Shown piece by piece: positions 10,013-21,172 of a stretch of 64,000 bases of DNA. A program made the position numbers and the translations under genes. Under the pieces are notes generated by a model. The model saw only the letters and a list, made by a program, of their open reading frames with translations. It searched no databases and had not been told where the DNA came from. Origin of the DNA: Evernia prunastri (lineage: Eukaryota; Ascomycota; Lecanoromycetes; Lecanorales; Parmeliaceae); contig NKYR01000014.1 of assembly GCA_003184365.1 (NCBI GenBank), forward strand, positions 1 to 64,000. Reading direction: 5' to 3'. The first letter of the stretch is position 1; every line of letters begins with the position of its first letter.

Positions 10013-11641
10013 ATGGACAACTCTACAGCTCATTCCTCCAACCGATCCATGTCGGATAGAAACGTATCTGACACGCGATTGGGAAATCGAAGCACACAGT
10101 CGTTTGCAACATTCTCTAATCAAGAGTCTTCTCAGGGCGTGCACACTGAAAAGGACCCCGCAGATCTGGAAGCAATACAGTCAATCGCAAGCGATAGGCT
10201 GATCTACTCTGTTTTCGGCAAACACCAAAAGCGCTACATCATCTTCATAGCAGCGTTCGCTGGACTCTTCTCCACCCTATCAACCAATATATATTTTCCA
10301 GCATTGAACATACTGTCAGCGGAGCTGCACGTCTCCGATGAGCTCATCAACCTCACTTTGACCTCCTACATGATCTTCCAAGGTCTGGCACCTACAATCT
10401 ACGGTGACTTGGCCGACATGACCGGGCGCCGACCTGCATATATCTTGGCATTTGTGATTTTCATCGCCGCGAATATTGGGCTGGCATTGCAAAAGAACTA
10501 TGCAGCGTTGTTCATACTTAGGTGCCTTCAAAGCACTGGAAGCAGTGGCACTGTAGCTTTGAGCTACGGGGTGGTAGCGGATGTGTCATCTATGGCGGAA
10601 AGAGGTACTTACATGGGCTTCGTGGCATCAGGTATTATGTTCGGCCCTGCTGTTGGACCCATTCTCGGAGGAGTCCTCAGTCAATTCTTAGGTTGGGCAT
10701 CAATATTCTGGTTCTTGGTGATCCTCTCTGTGGCCTTCCTTATACCTCTCCTCGTCGCCTTCCCCGAGACTAGCAGACAGATTGTCGGAAATGGTTCAAT
10801 TCCTCCACAATGGTGGAACATGTCCGGCTTCATCTACCTGAAGAATCGTGGGACCTGCAGAATCGACGAAGTTGCCCAAGACCAAGAGCACTCTATCAAG
10901 CATGCTCCAAGACCTACAATGAAGTGGCCAAACCCTCTCAAAGTGTTTCGCATCATCGTGGAAAAGGATGTCGCCATGATACTCATCTATAACGCTTTGG
11001 TTTACGCGGCATACTATAATGTGACCACTAGTCTCCCAAGTCTTTTCGAAGAAATATACGGATTCGATGAATTGCAGATTGGCCTTGCGTTCATCCCATT
11101 CGGGGCTAGCTGCGTTTTTGCGTCGCTTCTGTGTGGGAAAATGATAGATATCAATTACAGACGGATTGCGAAGATCAACAACATCATCATTGACGCCAAA
11201 AGAAGCGACGATTTGAGAAACTTTCCGATCGAAAAGGCCCGTGTTCAGGTCATGTACCCTCTTCTGGTCCTGGGCATTGGCGCCATGGTCGGGTACGGCT
11301 GGGTCCTGCAGTTCGAGGTCCACTTCGCGGCGCCATTGGTCTTGCAATTCGTCATCGGAATTTGCCTGGTGGGTTGCTTTGATGTGATGTCCGTCATGCT
11401 CGTCGACCTGTATCCCCAAAGCCCTGCCACTGCGACTGCAGCCAACAACCTTATGAGATGTTGGCTTGGAGCGGTGGCAACAGCAACCATCCTACAATTG
11501 ATCGAAGCGATGGGCCGCGGCTGGAGCTTTACATTCATCGCGGCAGTCCTGATCCTTTTTAGTCCCATGCTCTGGATTGAAGTTAAGTGGGGCCCAAGTT
11601 GGAGGGAAGAGCGAAGAGTCAGGGTCGACGGCCCAGAGTGA
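10013..11641 (+). CDS. MFS transporter, DHA1-type, probable organic-acid exporter
   Basis: Intronless, 542 aa. About 75 hydrophilic N-terminal residues precede 12 hydrophobic segments in two halves joined by a cytoplasmic loop. MFS motif A is present (GDLADMTGRRPAY), and a GPAVGPILGG segment matches the antiporter motif of proton:drug/organic-acid exporters. The C-half carries the ATATAANNLMRCWLGA segment common in fungal DHA1 proteins. It should sit in the plasma membrane. Its position beside a CadA-like gene parallels mfsA and itp1 in known itaconate clusters, so export of itaconate or a related acid is inferred. A general multidrug exporter is the alternative. Confidence 0.8.
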   Translation: MDNSTAHSSNRSMSDRNVSDTRLGNRSTQSFATFSNQESSQGVHTEKDPADLEAIQSIASDRLIYSVFGKHQKRYIIFIAAFAGLFSTLSTNIYFPALNILSAELHVSDELINLTLTSYMIFQGLAPTIYGDLADMTGRRPAYILAFVIFIAANIGLALQKNYAALFILRCLQSTGSSGTVALSYGVVADVSSMAERGTYMGFVASGIMFGPAVGPILGGVLSQFLGWASIFWFLVILSVAFLIPLLVAFPETSRQIVGNGSIPPQWWNMSGFIYLKNRGTCRIDEVAQDQEHSIKHAPRPTMKWPNPLKVFRIIVEKDVAMILIYNALVYAAYYNVTTSLPSLFEEIYGFDELQIGLAFIPFGASCVFASLLCGKMIDINYRRIAKINNIIIDAKRSDDLRNFPIEKARVQVMYPLLVLGIGAMVGYGWVLQFEVHFAAPLVLQFVIGICLVGCFDVMSVMLVDLYPQSPATATAANNLMRCWLGAVATATILQLIEAMGRGWSFTFIAAVLILFSPMLWIEVKWGPSWREERRVRVDGPE

Positions 11642-12743
11642 GTGGGGCACAAAACGTCTCCAATCCGATCACTTCCTCACAATCACTCTGCTTATACTTG
11701 CCTATCTGATGCTCAAATCTCCTTTTCAGGGTCCCTGGCTGATGCACAGTATGGGAAGGGATGATAATCCAATGAATCGTACATGAGCCTTTGGGATTGG
11801 CAACGGTGCAATCTCGGCGCTCGTCAACTTTTTCCTATACTAGGATCGGGCCGCATGCGCTGCCTTCAGCCTTCGTTGAATTCCCTTGTTTAGGCCAATC
11901 AAGGCCAAGGTCAAGACGCGCTAGCGCAAGCATATGCAGGATAGACTGGTAGTGGGAGCACCTCGCAGTAGCTTCCATAGTAGCAATGCAGGCATATCAT
12001 TCACCCCCACTCCCCTATCCTTGACAGAATATTGGCCAGTTTTCCTCCCCCTATCCATTATGATCGAATTCGCTACGATTCGCTTACTTTATCGACAAGG
12101 CCTACTTCGCCTAGGTATTGCGTAATATGATGTGTGCCTATTCAAAATCTTGCAGACGCCGTCGCTACTCGGTCTCAGGAAGGCTGCCAGCCCCAAAGAT
12201 CCCCAAGTGAAAGACTTCAAATCGGTGGTTAGTAATCGATTCAAGAGGGTTCGTAAGATGTGCAGATGGAAGGGGATCTTTGGAAGACGATAATGAGGAG
12301 CACAAGAAAGGGACCATGGATGATTGATAGAGTTTTTCAATTAGTCCAATCGTTGGAATTAAATAAGGCGCCAAGATACTCGTTGTCACCTACTAATGCA
12401 ATACCCTGAAATCCGATAAATCCGGGGGGAGGGTTACCCCTAAAGACCTCCCTAAACCTACGCTGCCCCCCGAAGAATTGAACGAACTTTGTTATATCAT
12501 CATCTACATTCATCGATATAACTCCGATTCGAAAAATTCTTGACTTTTCAAAATCTTGATTCTACATTCTATAATTATTTTTTTCACTTATCTCTGAATA
12601 TTGTTGTGGAACGACAGATTATGAAGTTTCGGAGGTGACAACGAGTAACCTAGCGCATCTCGGCGCAAATCGCACGCCAACATTTCCGTTTTGCTTGTAA
12701 ACGCCGCCAGCCTCTACCTTGTTTGTTGAACAAAGGCTACGCG
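11642..12743. other. Intergenic region between MFS and regulator genes
   Basis: No gene seen. It presumably holds the MFS terminator and the regulator's promoter. The part at about 12420-12600 is AT-rich with short C/G runs. Short frames on both strands lack coding character. Confidence 0.4.
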
Positions 12744-15529
12744 ATGGAGAATGCTGCCAATCAAGGTACCCGACAAAGGGCTCAGGCGGCGTGTACATAC
12801 TGCCGAAAGCGAAAGGTATTCATGAGCAGCCCTGCAAGCAAATTCGATGCTTGGGCCTCACGCTTGATAGATGAGATGTAACAACGAACAGCCGCGTTGC
12901 ACGAATTGCACCGTCTTCGATCAAGAATGCGTGTACGCTCAGAGCTCCAAGAAGAAAAGGCGAGCCCGTCCATAAACACTACCTTATGTTAAGTATGATG
13001 ACCGTCCCAGGGCTATCTCTCCTCGCCAGCCGTCGTCGGAGGATCGCGTATCGCAGTTGGAGGAGGAAAATCGCAGCCTTCGACTACGTCTAGCAGGCAG
13101 CAGCAGCGGGCCTCCGGGCCATAAGATGCAGCAAACACAGCAATATGCAACACAAAATAGTGAAGCAGATCCTTCCACTAATGCCCTCAGTCGGCCCTCG
13201 TCCACGACAACCCCCCTTAGCTGGACTGGCGGTGATTGGCCGGCTGAAGGAGGAGGGAGACAGCCATCTAAGAAAAATCAATCAAGATTTCTTGGCCTAA
13301 CGAGTGCGTCAGTACTGGAAGATACGCCAGGCAACTTTGGAGAAGACCAGGAGTATCTTGCCCATTTCTCCACGGGTTCTTTTCCCGTTGATTCGGAGCA
13401 ATTGAGCCAGCGATTGGAAACAGAGGCTGCCAAACAGCGTGCGTGCTCACCTCTGCTCAACTCGCCAGGTCCACGATTATGGCGACTGACCGTCTCCCTC
13501 ACATTTTAGGTCGACTCGAAGCCTCCAATTACTATTCGCACACGCTAGATTTTGATGGCGTTGACCCAGACCTTGCTATGCATCTGCTGTCTTGTCACTG
13601 GAATCGTCAGCATCACTCTTATCTGATCACTTATAGGCCCGCGTTCATGAGAGACATGGCCTGCCAAGGGCCTTACTTTTCAAAGCTCCTCTTGAATGCC
13701 ATCTATTTTGGTGCATCAAAGTTCACTTCGACAGTGGAAACTAGATCAGATCCTGCGGATGTGCGCACCTCCGGATGGGCATTCCGACAAAGGGTGAAGG
13801 AGCTTCTCGTGACGGCTTTGGAAAAGAGCACGGTCACTACAATACAAGCGCTCTTGGTTATGACGTGCTCTCTGCACGCGCTTGGCGAAGAGAAAAGCGC
13901 GGCCTGGATGTACGCAGGCATGGCATTCAGGATGATGATAGACCTTGATATGCATATAGAGGGGTCATCGCTCTTCACCTCTGATCAACTGTCTGACGAA
14001 GACCTCGAGATCCGCAGAAGGGTTTTTTGGGCATCATTCGGTATGAGAACTCTCCGAGATCACTGAAGAAAGTGCGTTCTGATCAAGATTGGCAGTAATT
14101 GATAAGATCCAATCCCTCTACCAGGGAAGACCCGTGGATCTGCAATGGGACGACTGCAGAGTGCCACTGAGCCTTCTTGATCAGTATGAAGAAAAAGAAC
14201 TTTGGCAACCTCTCGGCGGCTCGGGATCTCGACATTACCCGCAGACACCGGCTTACAGCGTTTCCACATTCACAAGTCTTTGCGAACTTTGCATCATAAT
14301 GAATGAGATTTTGAATAATATCTACACAAAACGAAATCAAGAAAATGGATTGGAGAGCTTGGCTGGACACATCAAGCCCCTGGAAGCGAAGCTGACTCAA
14401 TGGTTTGATGCTCTGGAAGACCATTTGAAGTTCGATGCTTCCAACCCTGTCCAGGCAGTGCCACCGCCATCAGTCCTGTCGCTGTTGTATGTATTACCAC
14501 CCAGATGGTGGGATGCACTGGGCCAGTGAGATGACGAATCTTGTAACTCTAGGTGTATGTACCATGTTCTAGTAATTCAACTTCACTACCCTCTACTTGC
14601 GACAGGTCACAGCTTTCCCACGCCGCCTGCAGATGCTCCAGAACCACTTGCTCTATGCGCCGCGGCCGCCAATGAAATCGTCAGTCTCTTGGTGGCCTAC
14701 GATCGTACCTTTTCCATTCGCAAAGCACCGGTACGCACATTTCGGAAACATTTATCCCCTCTCTGTACCAAGTTTTGAGCTGCAAAGACATGGTTACGAA
14801 GCACAATCTGTTTCCTCAACTCATCGCCCACCCTGAACAAGTAGCGCTGACCTGAAGTAGTACCTGATTGCGTATGCAACATACGTGAGCGCGACCATAC
14901 ACGTGCGTATTGCCGCGCGGCATTTTCCCACGCCTACCACGAGTCCTAACCTGAGGACGTGTTTGGATTTCCTCAACCAGAATCGCGAAACAAATCCTGG
15001 AGTTGACAATGCAAAAGCATCTCTGATGGGGTTGATGAACCGAATGGGCGTCATTTGTCAAGAGGATCGGGGTTCCTTAGGGACTACACCTGGCAGTAAC
15101 CCTCAGTCGTTGAGTCGATATCGGAGAACCGACAGCCCTACGAATTATTCATTGATGCAATCGTCTTCTCATCAAAGCCACTCTGGGTCTTCGGACAGCA
15201 TGATGGCCTCCAACAATCCCAGCACTCGAGACTTTGATATTGATAGGATCTTGCAAAACCTCGCTGATGGCCAACTAAGCGCGAGCCCGTCCAGCACTTC
15301 GCTTAGCAGCCGCATGCTACCGGCACAGTACCAGTATCCCGCACTACCTATCAATCGTGAGTTCCAATCGGCTAACGCATACGACACTTCGTTATTTGAT
15401 CCTCTGGGTATTGATTACAGCCAAGCTGCTGTCGGCAGTGGAGAGCAGCATGATAACTACGCCGGACTTATCGCGTATGGCGGTCCAGTTCAACAACATA
15501 CTGGTTCGATGGGCGCTTTTGCAAGATGA
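12744..15529 (+). CDS. Zn2Cys6 transcription factor with fungal-specific domain, probable cluster regulator
   Basis: Exons 12744-12815, 12871-12959, 13011-13438, 13510-14040, 14096-14486, 14553-14730 and 14861-15529 give 785 aa. The binuclear zinc cluster is complete (Cys17, 20, 27, 34, 37, 44) and is split by intron 1 after residue 24. A basic linker and a short leucine-rich coiled coil (VSQLEEENRSLRLRL) follow. The middle region carries the fungal_trans signature, with FVIDKIQSLYQGRP followed by DCRVPLSLLDQYEE. The C-terminus is Ser/Gln-rich, as in activation domains. Intron 2 only restores frame if it uses a GC donor at 12960; a frameshift is the alternative. Neighbouring metabolic genes suggest pathway-specific control, comparable in role to Ria1 of Ustilago. 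Confidence 0.8.
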
Positions 15530-16576
15530 GCACATTGTCTTGTTGAAAGGAGGGTGTCGCTCGATCAAGAAGAGCAGGACAGAACAGGAAAGTTGTATAT
15601 GGCTCAGAGATGAATGTAGGAAGTAAGGAAATTTAATGATAGACATGAAAGAGAATGCAAGCAAGCCTCCAAGCCCAGCAGGACCTCGAGGATGAATTTG
15701 TAGGATTGATGTCTCTCGAATTGTGGAGCTTGACAAGTTTCTACGAGTCAGTCAATCTAAAATCTCTACATACCATAATCCGCTTAATGCAGCAATAACT
15801 TATTGCTCGGGCAACCGTCCAGTATTCGCTCACTACTCGTACCGCGGGATTATTCTGGGCCAGTCAGGGCGCTCTTCGGACACGAGTTGGAGTGTACTCG
15901 AGTACTTGCGGATGTGCGCGTAGGAAGTGAAAAGGGTAAGGTACCCTACACACACCGACATCGGAGCGGAAAGCGGAAGAGCTAGTGCACACTTGCCGTG
16001 GAAGCCATATCTAGAGGCTGCATGCACCTGGTTCTTCCCGAATCCTGATCCATGGACAGCCTATCATTATGCATCAGCTAATTCAATAATATATACTAGG
16101 CATAAAAGAAGTCTGCGAGACTACCTAGGGGAAACGTTGCCGCAGTACTATCGACGTGCCGTTCCGTGCATGGTCTTCCGCTCTGGATGCAATTCACGCT
16201 TATCCTTCACATGCCATGGAAGTCGATCAAGGCCCGCCGTGGAGGGTCAGGCTTTTCATCCATGCCAGTATCCCATGCTCCGCATGTCTTGCTCCTGTCT
16301 TGAGATATCCGCCACGGTCCAGCTTCATGACAATGTTGGGTAGCCATGACGCCCATGTGCGTGAACGACCGCATGTTCTGAATGTTGGCAGCTGCAGATC
16401 TTGTAGCCATGACGATTTGATCAACATGTCTCAGCTTCCAGACTGGCAGCCTTCTCAGAGAAACTCGTGGATCGTCATGCATCCTGATCTATGCTCCTCA
16501 TCATTCTTTCTGATGTCTTTCTTTTGCATGTGTATTTAACCTGCCCCTTTTTCCATGATTTGTTGCCCATTGGCAA
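15530..16576. other. Intergenic region upstream of the PrpF-like gene
   Basis: About 1 kb with no credible gene. It holds the regulator's 3' end and the PrpF-like promoter. The frames at 15927-16343 and 16156-16539 overlap one another, lack motifs and are not called. Confidence 0.4.
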
Positions 16577-18031
16577 ATGTCTATTTCAAGTCGAAGGACA
16601 TTCGTCGGGTTCACGAAAACTTTGAGCCATTTTGGTAAATCCATTCCGCATCACCGTACTTTTGCGTCTGTGGCTATGCCTTATATCGAGGGACAAAATG
16701 AAGTACGCCGACGCTCCATCGCAGCAGTTATGATGAGAGCCGGCACGTCCAAGGGTCTATTCCTCCATCGTGATCATCTTCCTGAGAATACGGACGATTG
16801 GAGTCCCATCCTGCTTTCTGTAATGGGCTCTGCTAATGGCGACAAGGGTCAGCTTGATGGTGTTGGAGGTGCCACATCGACTACGTCCAAGGTGGCCGTC
16901 GTGGGTAGGTCTCAACAGGAGGACGCAGACATCGATTATACCTTTGCCCAAGTCGCAGTTGGCTCGAAGAAAGTCGACATGAGTGCTAACTGTGGCAATA
17001 TGGCCTCGGGGGTCGGACCATTTGCCCTAGACGAGGGCCTCGTAGCAGCAGGCCCAGGACAAAAAGAGGTAAGGCAGTACCTTTAGATCTTACGCACTTC
17101 AACTTTGCTTGCCGATTACGTATCTATGAACATTGAAAATGGCTTACTAAACTCAACCCTCCAGCTTGACATTAGAATCTTCAATACCAACACCGGGCGT
17201 ACTCTCACCTCCACAGTTGCACTATCCCCTGAGGGCCGATTCCTGGAAGAAGGCGACCACCGTATCAGTGGCTACACAGGCTCTGGTTCCCGCATCAAAA
17301 TCAAATTCGAGTACCCAGGAGGCAGCATGACAGGCAAACTTTTTCCATCCGGCCATCGCCAAAACTATATCACCGTCCCCTCTCCCGGCGTCCCCAAAGA
17401 AGTCACAGTCCGCGCTACCCTCATCGACGCCGCAAACCCCTTCATCTTCGTCGACTCATCCACCCTCCCGCCCGTCTACCACCAACTCGGCCCCGACGCT
17501 CCCACCTCTCTCGATCTCATCGAATCTATCCGCCGCCAAGGCGCCGTCACCATGGGCCTCGCGCCAGACCCCGAAACCGCCGCTCGCACGCGCGCTACGC
17601 CGAAAATCGCCGTCCTCGCACCCCCCCGCATCAACGCCCACACTGGCAGCCTGAACCCCGACGGCGATAAAGAGCGCCAAGCCGACATCGACGTCACCGC
17701 TTTCAGCATGGGCAAAGTGCACCCCAGCCTCCAGCTCACGGGCGCGGTGTGCCTAGGCGCCGCCACCGGTATCTCCCGCACCGTTGCGTCGGACCTCTCC
17801 CGTGATGGACGTCCTACCGCCGAGAGGAGAGACGCTCCAGGGAAGGCGGACGTACCGGCTATCAGTGAGAAGATGGCGTCCCTTGTGGGAGGCGAAGTGT
17901 GCATTGGACAGAGGGGGGGCAAGATGCTCGCCGATGTCAGAGTGAGTCCGTTTGGACCGAGCGTGGAGGGCGTTACGGTGGATCGGACGGCTCAACGGCT
18001 GTTTGAGGGAAAGGTCATGTTGACTGCTTGA
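16577..18031 (+). CDS. adi1-like: PrpF-family isomerase, probable aconitate delta-isomerase
   Basis: Two exons, 16577-17068 and 17165-18031, give 452 aa, usual for the PrpF (DUF453) family. Family hallmarks are visible: MRAGTSKGLFL (53-63), GVGGATSTTSKVAVV, SANCGNMASGVGPFA with the Cys of the catalytic centre, DAANPFIFV and GAVCLGAATGIS. PrpF isomerises 2-methylaconitate in bacteria; the Ustilago maydis relative Adi1 converts cis- to trans-aconitate. Beside a CadA-like gene, aconitate is the likely substrate. The first 33 residues are basic, Ser/Thr-rich and free of acidic residues, like a mitochondrial presequence. A second in-frame Met34 (16676) would give a cytosolic form. Confidence 0.85.
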
Positions 18032-19802
18032 GCGGGGATGGATGAGTTTTTTCTTTGAGAGATGTAGATCGGACACTTAGAATGACAGGGATTGTTGGAA
18101 CGACTCAACACTCGCTTCCACTAACACTCTTTCGGCCTAGTACATTGATATATGAAGGCCTTTCCTGTACATAGAATCCTTCTTCCTTAGACATCATTAG
18201 GAATACCAAATCTAGTGATTCAGTCTCACAGCAGTAACTGCAGTACCAAGTACTTACCAACAGGGATGGTATTTGACGCAAACATATAGTTGAATCATTT
18301 ATTTACCTGTAAGAAATCTGAGTTTAAATCCAACTCCCAACTTAAGTTTCGTAACCCGAAATTAGTCATCGTAATATGCGGCATCTTCCTGCAAAGAGAT
18401 GAATGGCATCTCTATGTGTTGAAATGATCAGGTACGATGATGTGTAGAATGAATGAATTAATTCACCAAGAGCTCCCCTGGAGCAAGTCCTCTATATAGT
18501 ACAAATAATATGTGGCTGGTAGACGTGTGGCTGGAGGACCAACACCAAATCTCACGTCTCAACACTATGAAAAACTCCTTCATCTGCCCCACCCCCCCAG
18601 CGTAAATATAGGTCGTGGGCTTGAAGAGTGCAAGTACTTAGTAATTGGTAATTGCCCACACGATAAGTATGACAGTACCGTTATCATAAGTACTCCCTTT
18701 AGATACAAACATAGCCTTCATATCTATCTATAGGGATGAGGTATTCAACAATGTTAACGCAAAATCTGCTCGCTGGGCAAACTAATTGAACCGTGCCCTA
18801 AAACCTTTTGAATGTCTTACTGAATCATGTCAAAAATACTACTCATTCATGTATGTCTTTACACCTAAAATTGAAGGCATGATTCGGTTAATTTATGGTT
18901 AATTTGATTCTTGTGGTATGTGTATATCCATCTAGATAAGCACACGCTTCTTCCATTCCAGGCGGCCTCCACTCGGTCAGTGCGATGAGACTTCTTTTTC
19001 AAAAGACCTACATACCTACCTACAAGAAAAGTGCTAAGGAAAAAAAAATTGATAAAAAATTGATATCGATAGAACTCTATAACTGCACTACCTCTCTATC
19101 GCGCAATCGCAGAACGAAAACGTGCCAGAGACGGAAGTCATTACAGGATTTATCTGATCAGATCTCAGCAACACGCGAGTTCCAGTTCAGGCAGGAGGTT
19201 TATGGTGCAAGTGGTGCGAAGAGCCGGGATGTGATGTGTGTGTGCGTTTGGAATTTAGATTTGCTTTTTGTTAGATTGCGCTGTTTATGGTGAGATTTTA
19301 TTTATGATGAAAGGGGATTTAAAGATGTTGAAGATTGGGTGTGGTTAGGGGGAGGATTTGTTGGGTGGAGATGAGGTAGGCGATGGAGGGGGGGGGGTTT
19401 GGGTGGTGGGAGGAGGATGTGATGGGAGGAGAATGGTTGGCATGGCTTCAGATCAGTAGATGTTGAATCTTAAACCCCGCTTAATGGTGGATTATCGAAT
19501 TGTATTTCTGTAGGATGTGAATAGGCGCTTTTGGTACTATCTAGTAAGGAACTGGCGTTTTTGGGGGTATGATTGAGTGATTTGCCCTGTGCACGCTGCA
19601 GATGTCATCAGAGACAGGGTTGAAAGATGCTATGGAGAGGCGGTGAAACTGGCATGGAGCGTTGGAATAACTTTGGTCGTATCTATGAACCTTGGTACGA
19701 AGTATCTATGATAGCAAAACTGTATGTGGCCCTCCCAGTCACGCTAGTAAATAAGCCCTGTTCCTACGGAGAAGCCCCCCCCCCCTCTTCTCACCAGCCG
19801 CT
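18032..19802. other. Intergenic region between PrpF-like and carrier genes
   Basis: About 1.8 kb, AT-leaning, no gene recognised. The two flanking genes converge here, so it holds both 3' ends. G-runs occur at about 19389-19398 and a C-run at about 19778-19787. Confidence 0.4.
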
Positions 19803-21172
19803 CTAACCTGATAGCTTTGCCTTCAAATGCTCGTAGATTGTATAAGTGATCGCCTGGCCCGGCGCAATGCGCATGATGCGAGGCGTGATGCCTTTATACA
19901 GCGCCCTGAAACCTTCCTGTTGGAATAGCGTGCGCGCAATGGCGACGGTGTGTGAGAGGCTCGAATGGCCGGGTGGAGTGGGGTTGCGTTGGACTAGCGT
20001 TTCTGTGGGGTTTGTACACAGCGGTTAAAGATGTCTGAGGATGCTGGGGGGGGGAGCGCGGGGACAGCATGGAAGGACGGACGCACTAAGAGTATCGACA
20101 GGTGCATTTGACATGGGGCCAGCAGCTCCTGCGACGAGACCGCAGAGGGCAGTTTGGAAACCAGGGAGATCTTGGCCTTCGTAGATAGGTTGCCAGTCAT
20201 GTAGTTTTTGCTTTAGCTTCGTATAGGTCGTCAAATTTACTGCAGGAGGTGTCAGATGGTTGTCGCTTTTCTATATAAAGAAGGTGGATTTTACCTGACA
20301 CATTCGTGGCCTGCCGCAGCGCTGTCAATGACATGCCTTTGAACAATGCCTGGGGGCCTTCGTCTTTGGCGATGAGGTAGGCCGCATGAGCAGCATTTCG
20401 ATACTTGGGCACTTCGCCACCATTTTTGCTGCTGCTTTTCTGACCTTGTAGCCGGACTTTGAGAACTTCCATTGTCGTGACCACGGTGACTGCTTCTGTG
20501 ATACCGGCTGCTAGACCAGCTGCACGACGGGATCTCATATCAGCGCTTGGTCTGAGCATAGGGGCAGATGGGCTAGATGAGGAACTCCGGCGAAATCTGT
20601 CTTTGCTCACCCAGAAAAGTCCCCTGGTCTGTCAGAGTGCCACCACTTGGATTGGCCCATCTAGTATTGGCAAGCATGGACTTGTAGCTCTCAAAACTCA
20701 AAAATCGTATACCCATCTTAGGTATGATGCCGGCGAAGACGGGTCCGAAACCTTTGTAGAAAGCAAGAGGGGATTGTCGAGCGATAGCCATGGTAGTGTT
20801 AATCAAGCCCCGTGTTCCACCCTGGAGAATGGCTTAGTACACGATCATTGTAATTTTGATCTTCGAGCAAAATCATGCACTTGAGGGCAGGAACTTGCAA
20901 ACGAAACGTGAGGCAGCTCACCTTGGCATTTGGCGCCGATGATGAAAGCTGCATGTTGACTTTAACGGTATCTGGGCACGCTGATGAGGGAAGAGTTGCT
21001 GCACTTCTTTCAAGGCTAATTATCTTACCCAAAGGATGGCATGCGAGTACTTCCATCATTCCTGCTCCACCTCCAGCTGATGCATTGTCAAATTGCAGTT
21101 CTTCCGCGAGGTGAAAATCAATAGAATTAGCATGCACGCACCTACGAGCGTTGTCAATGGTGAAGCCTGCAT
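19803..21172 (-). CDS. Mitochondrial carrier of the succinate-fumarate (Sfc1/AcuL) type
   Basis: Seven minus-strand exons (21172-21142, 21076-21029, 20971-20922, 20821-20611, 20519-20295, 20239-20087, 20002-19803) give 305 aa with three carrier repeats. Signatures are PLDTVK in repeat 1, TTMEVLK in repeat 2 and PVDTLK in repeat 3. GPVFAGIIPKMGIRFLS, SLTALRQATN, GPMSNAP and GFRALYKGITPR are characteristic of Sfc1, not of the citrate carrier Ctp1. It should exchange dicarboxylates across the inner membrane. In repeat 2 the usual Pro of the PX[DE]XX[KR] motif is Thr. Its place in the cluster suggests a role like that of MttA/Mtt1, moving aconitate or a related acid. It may be a specialised paralogue of the housekeeping carrier. 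Confidence 0.85.

Noticed and set aside
9932..11652. Minus-strand frames opposite the MFS gene
   Set aside because: Shadows caused by codon usage of the real plus-strand gene.
7537..21172. Reading the cluster as a methylcitrate (propionate) pathway
   Set aside because: No methylcitrate synthase or lyase is present and the MmgE/PrpD protein resembles CadA, though the idea is not excluded.
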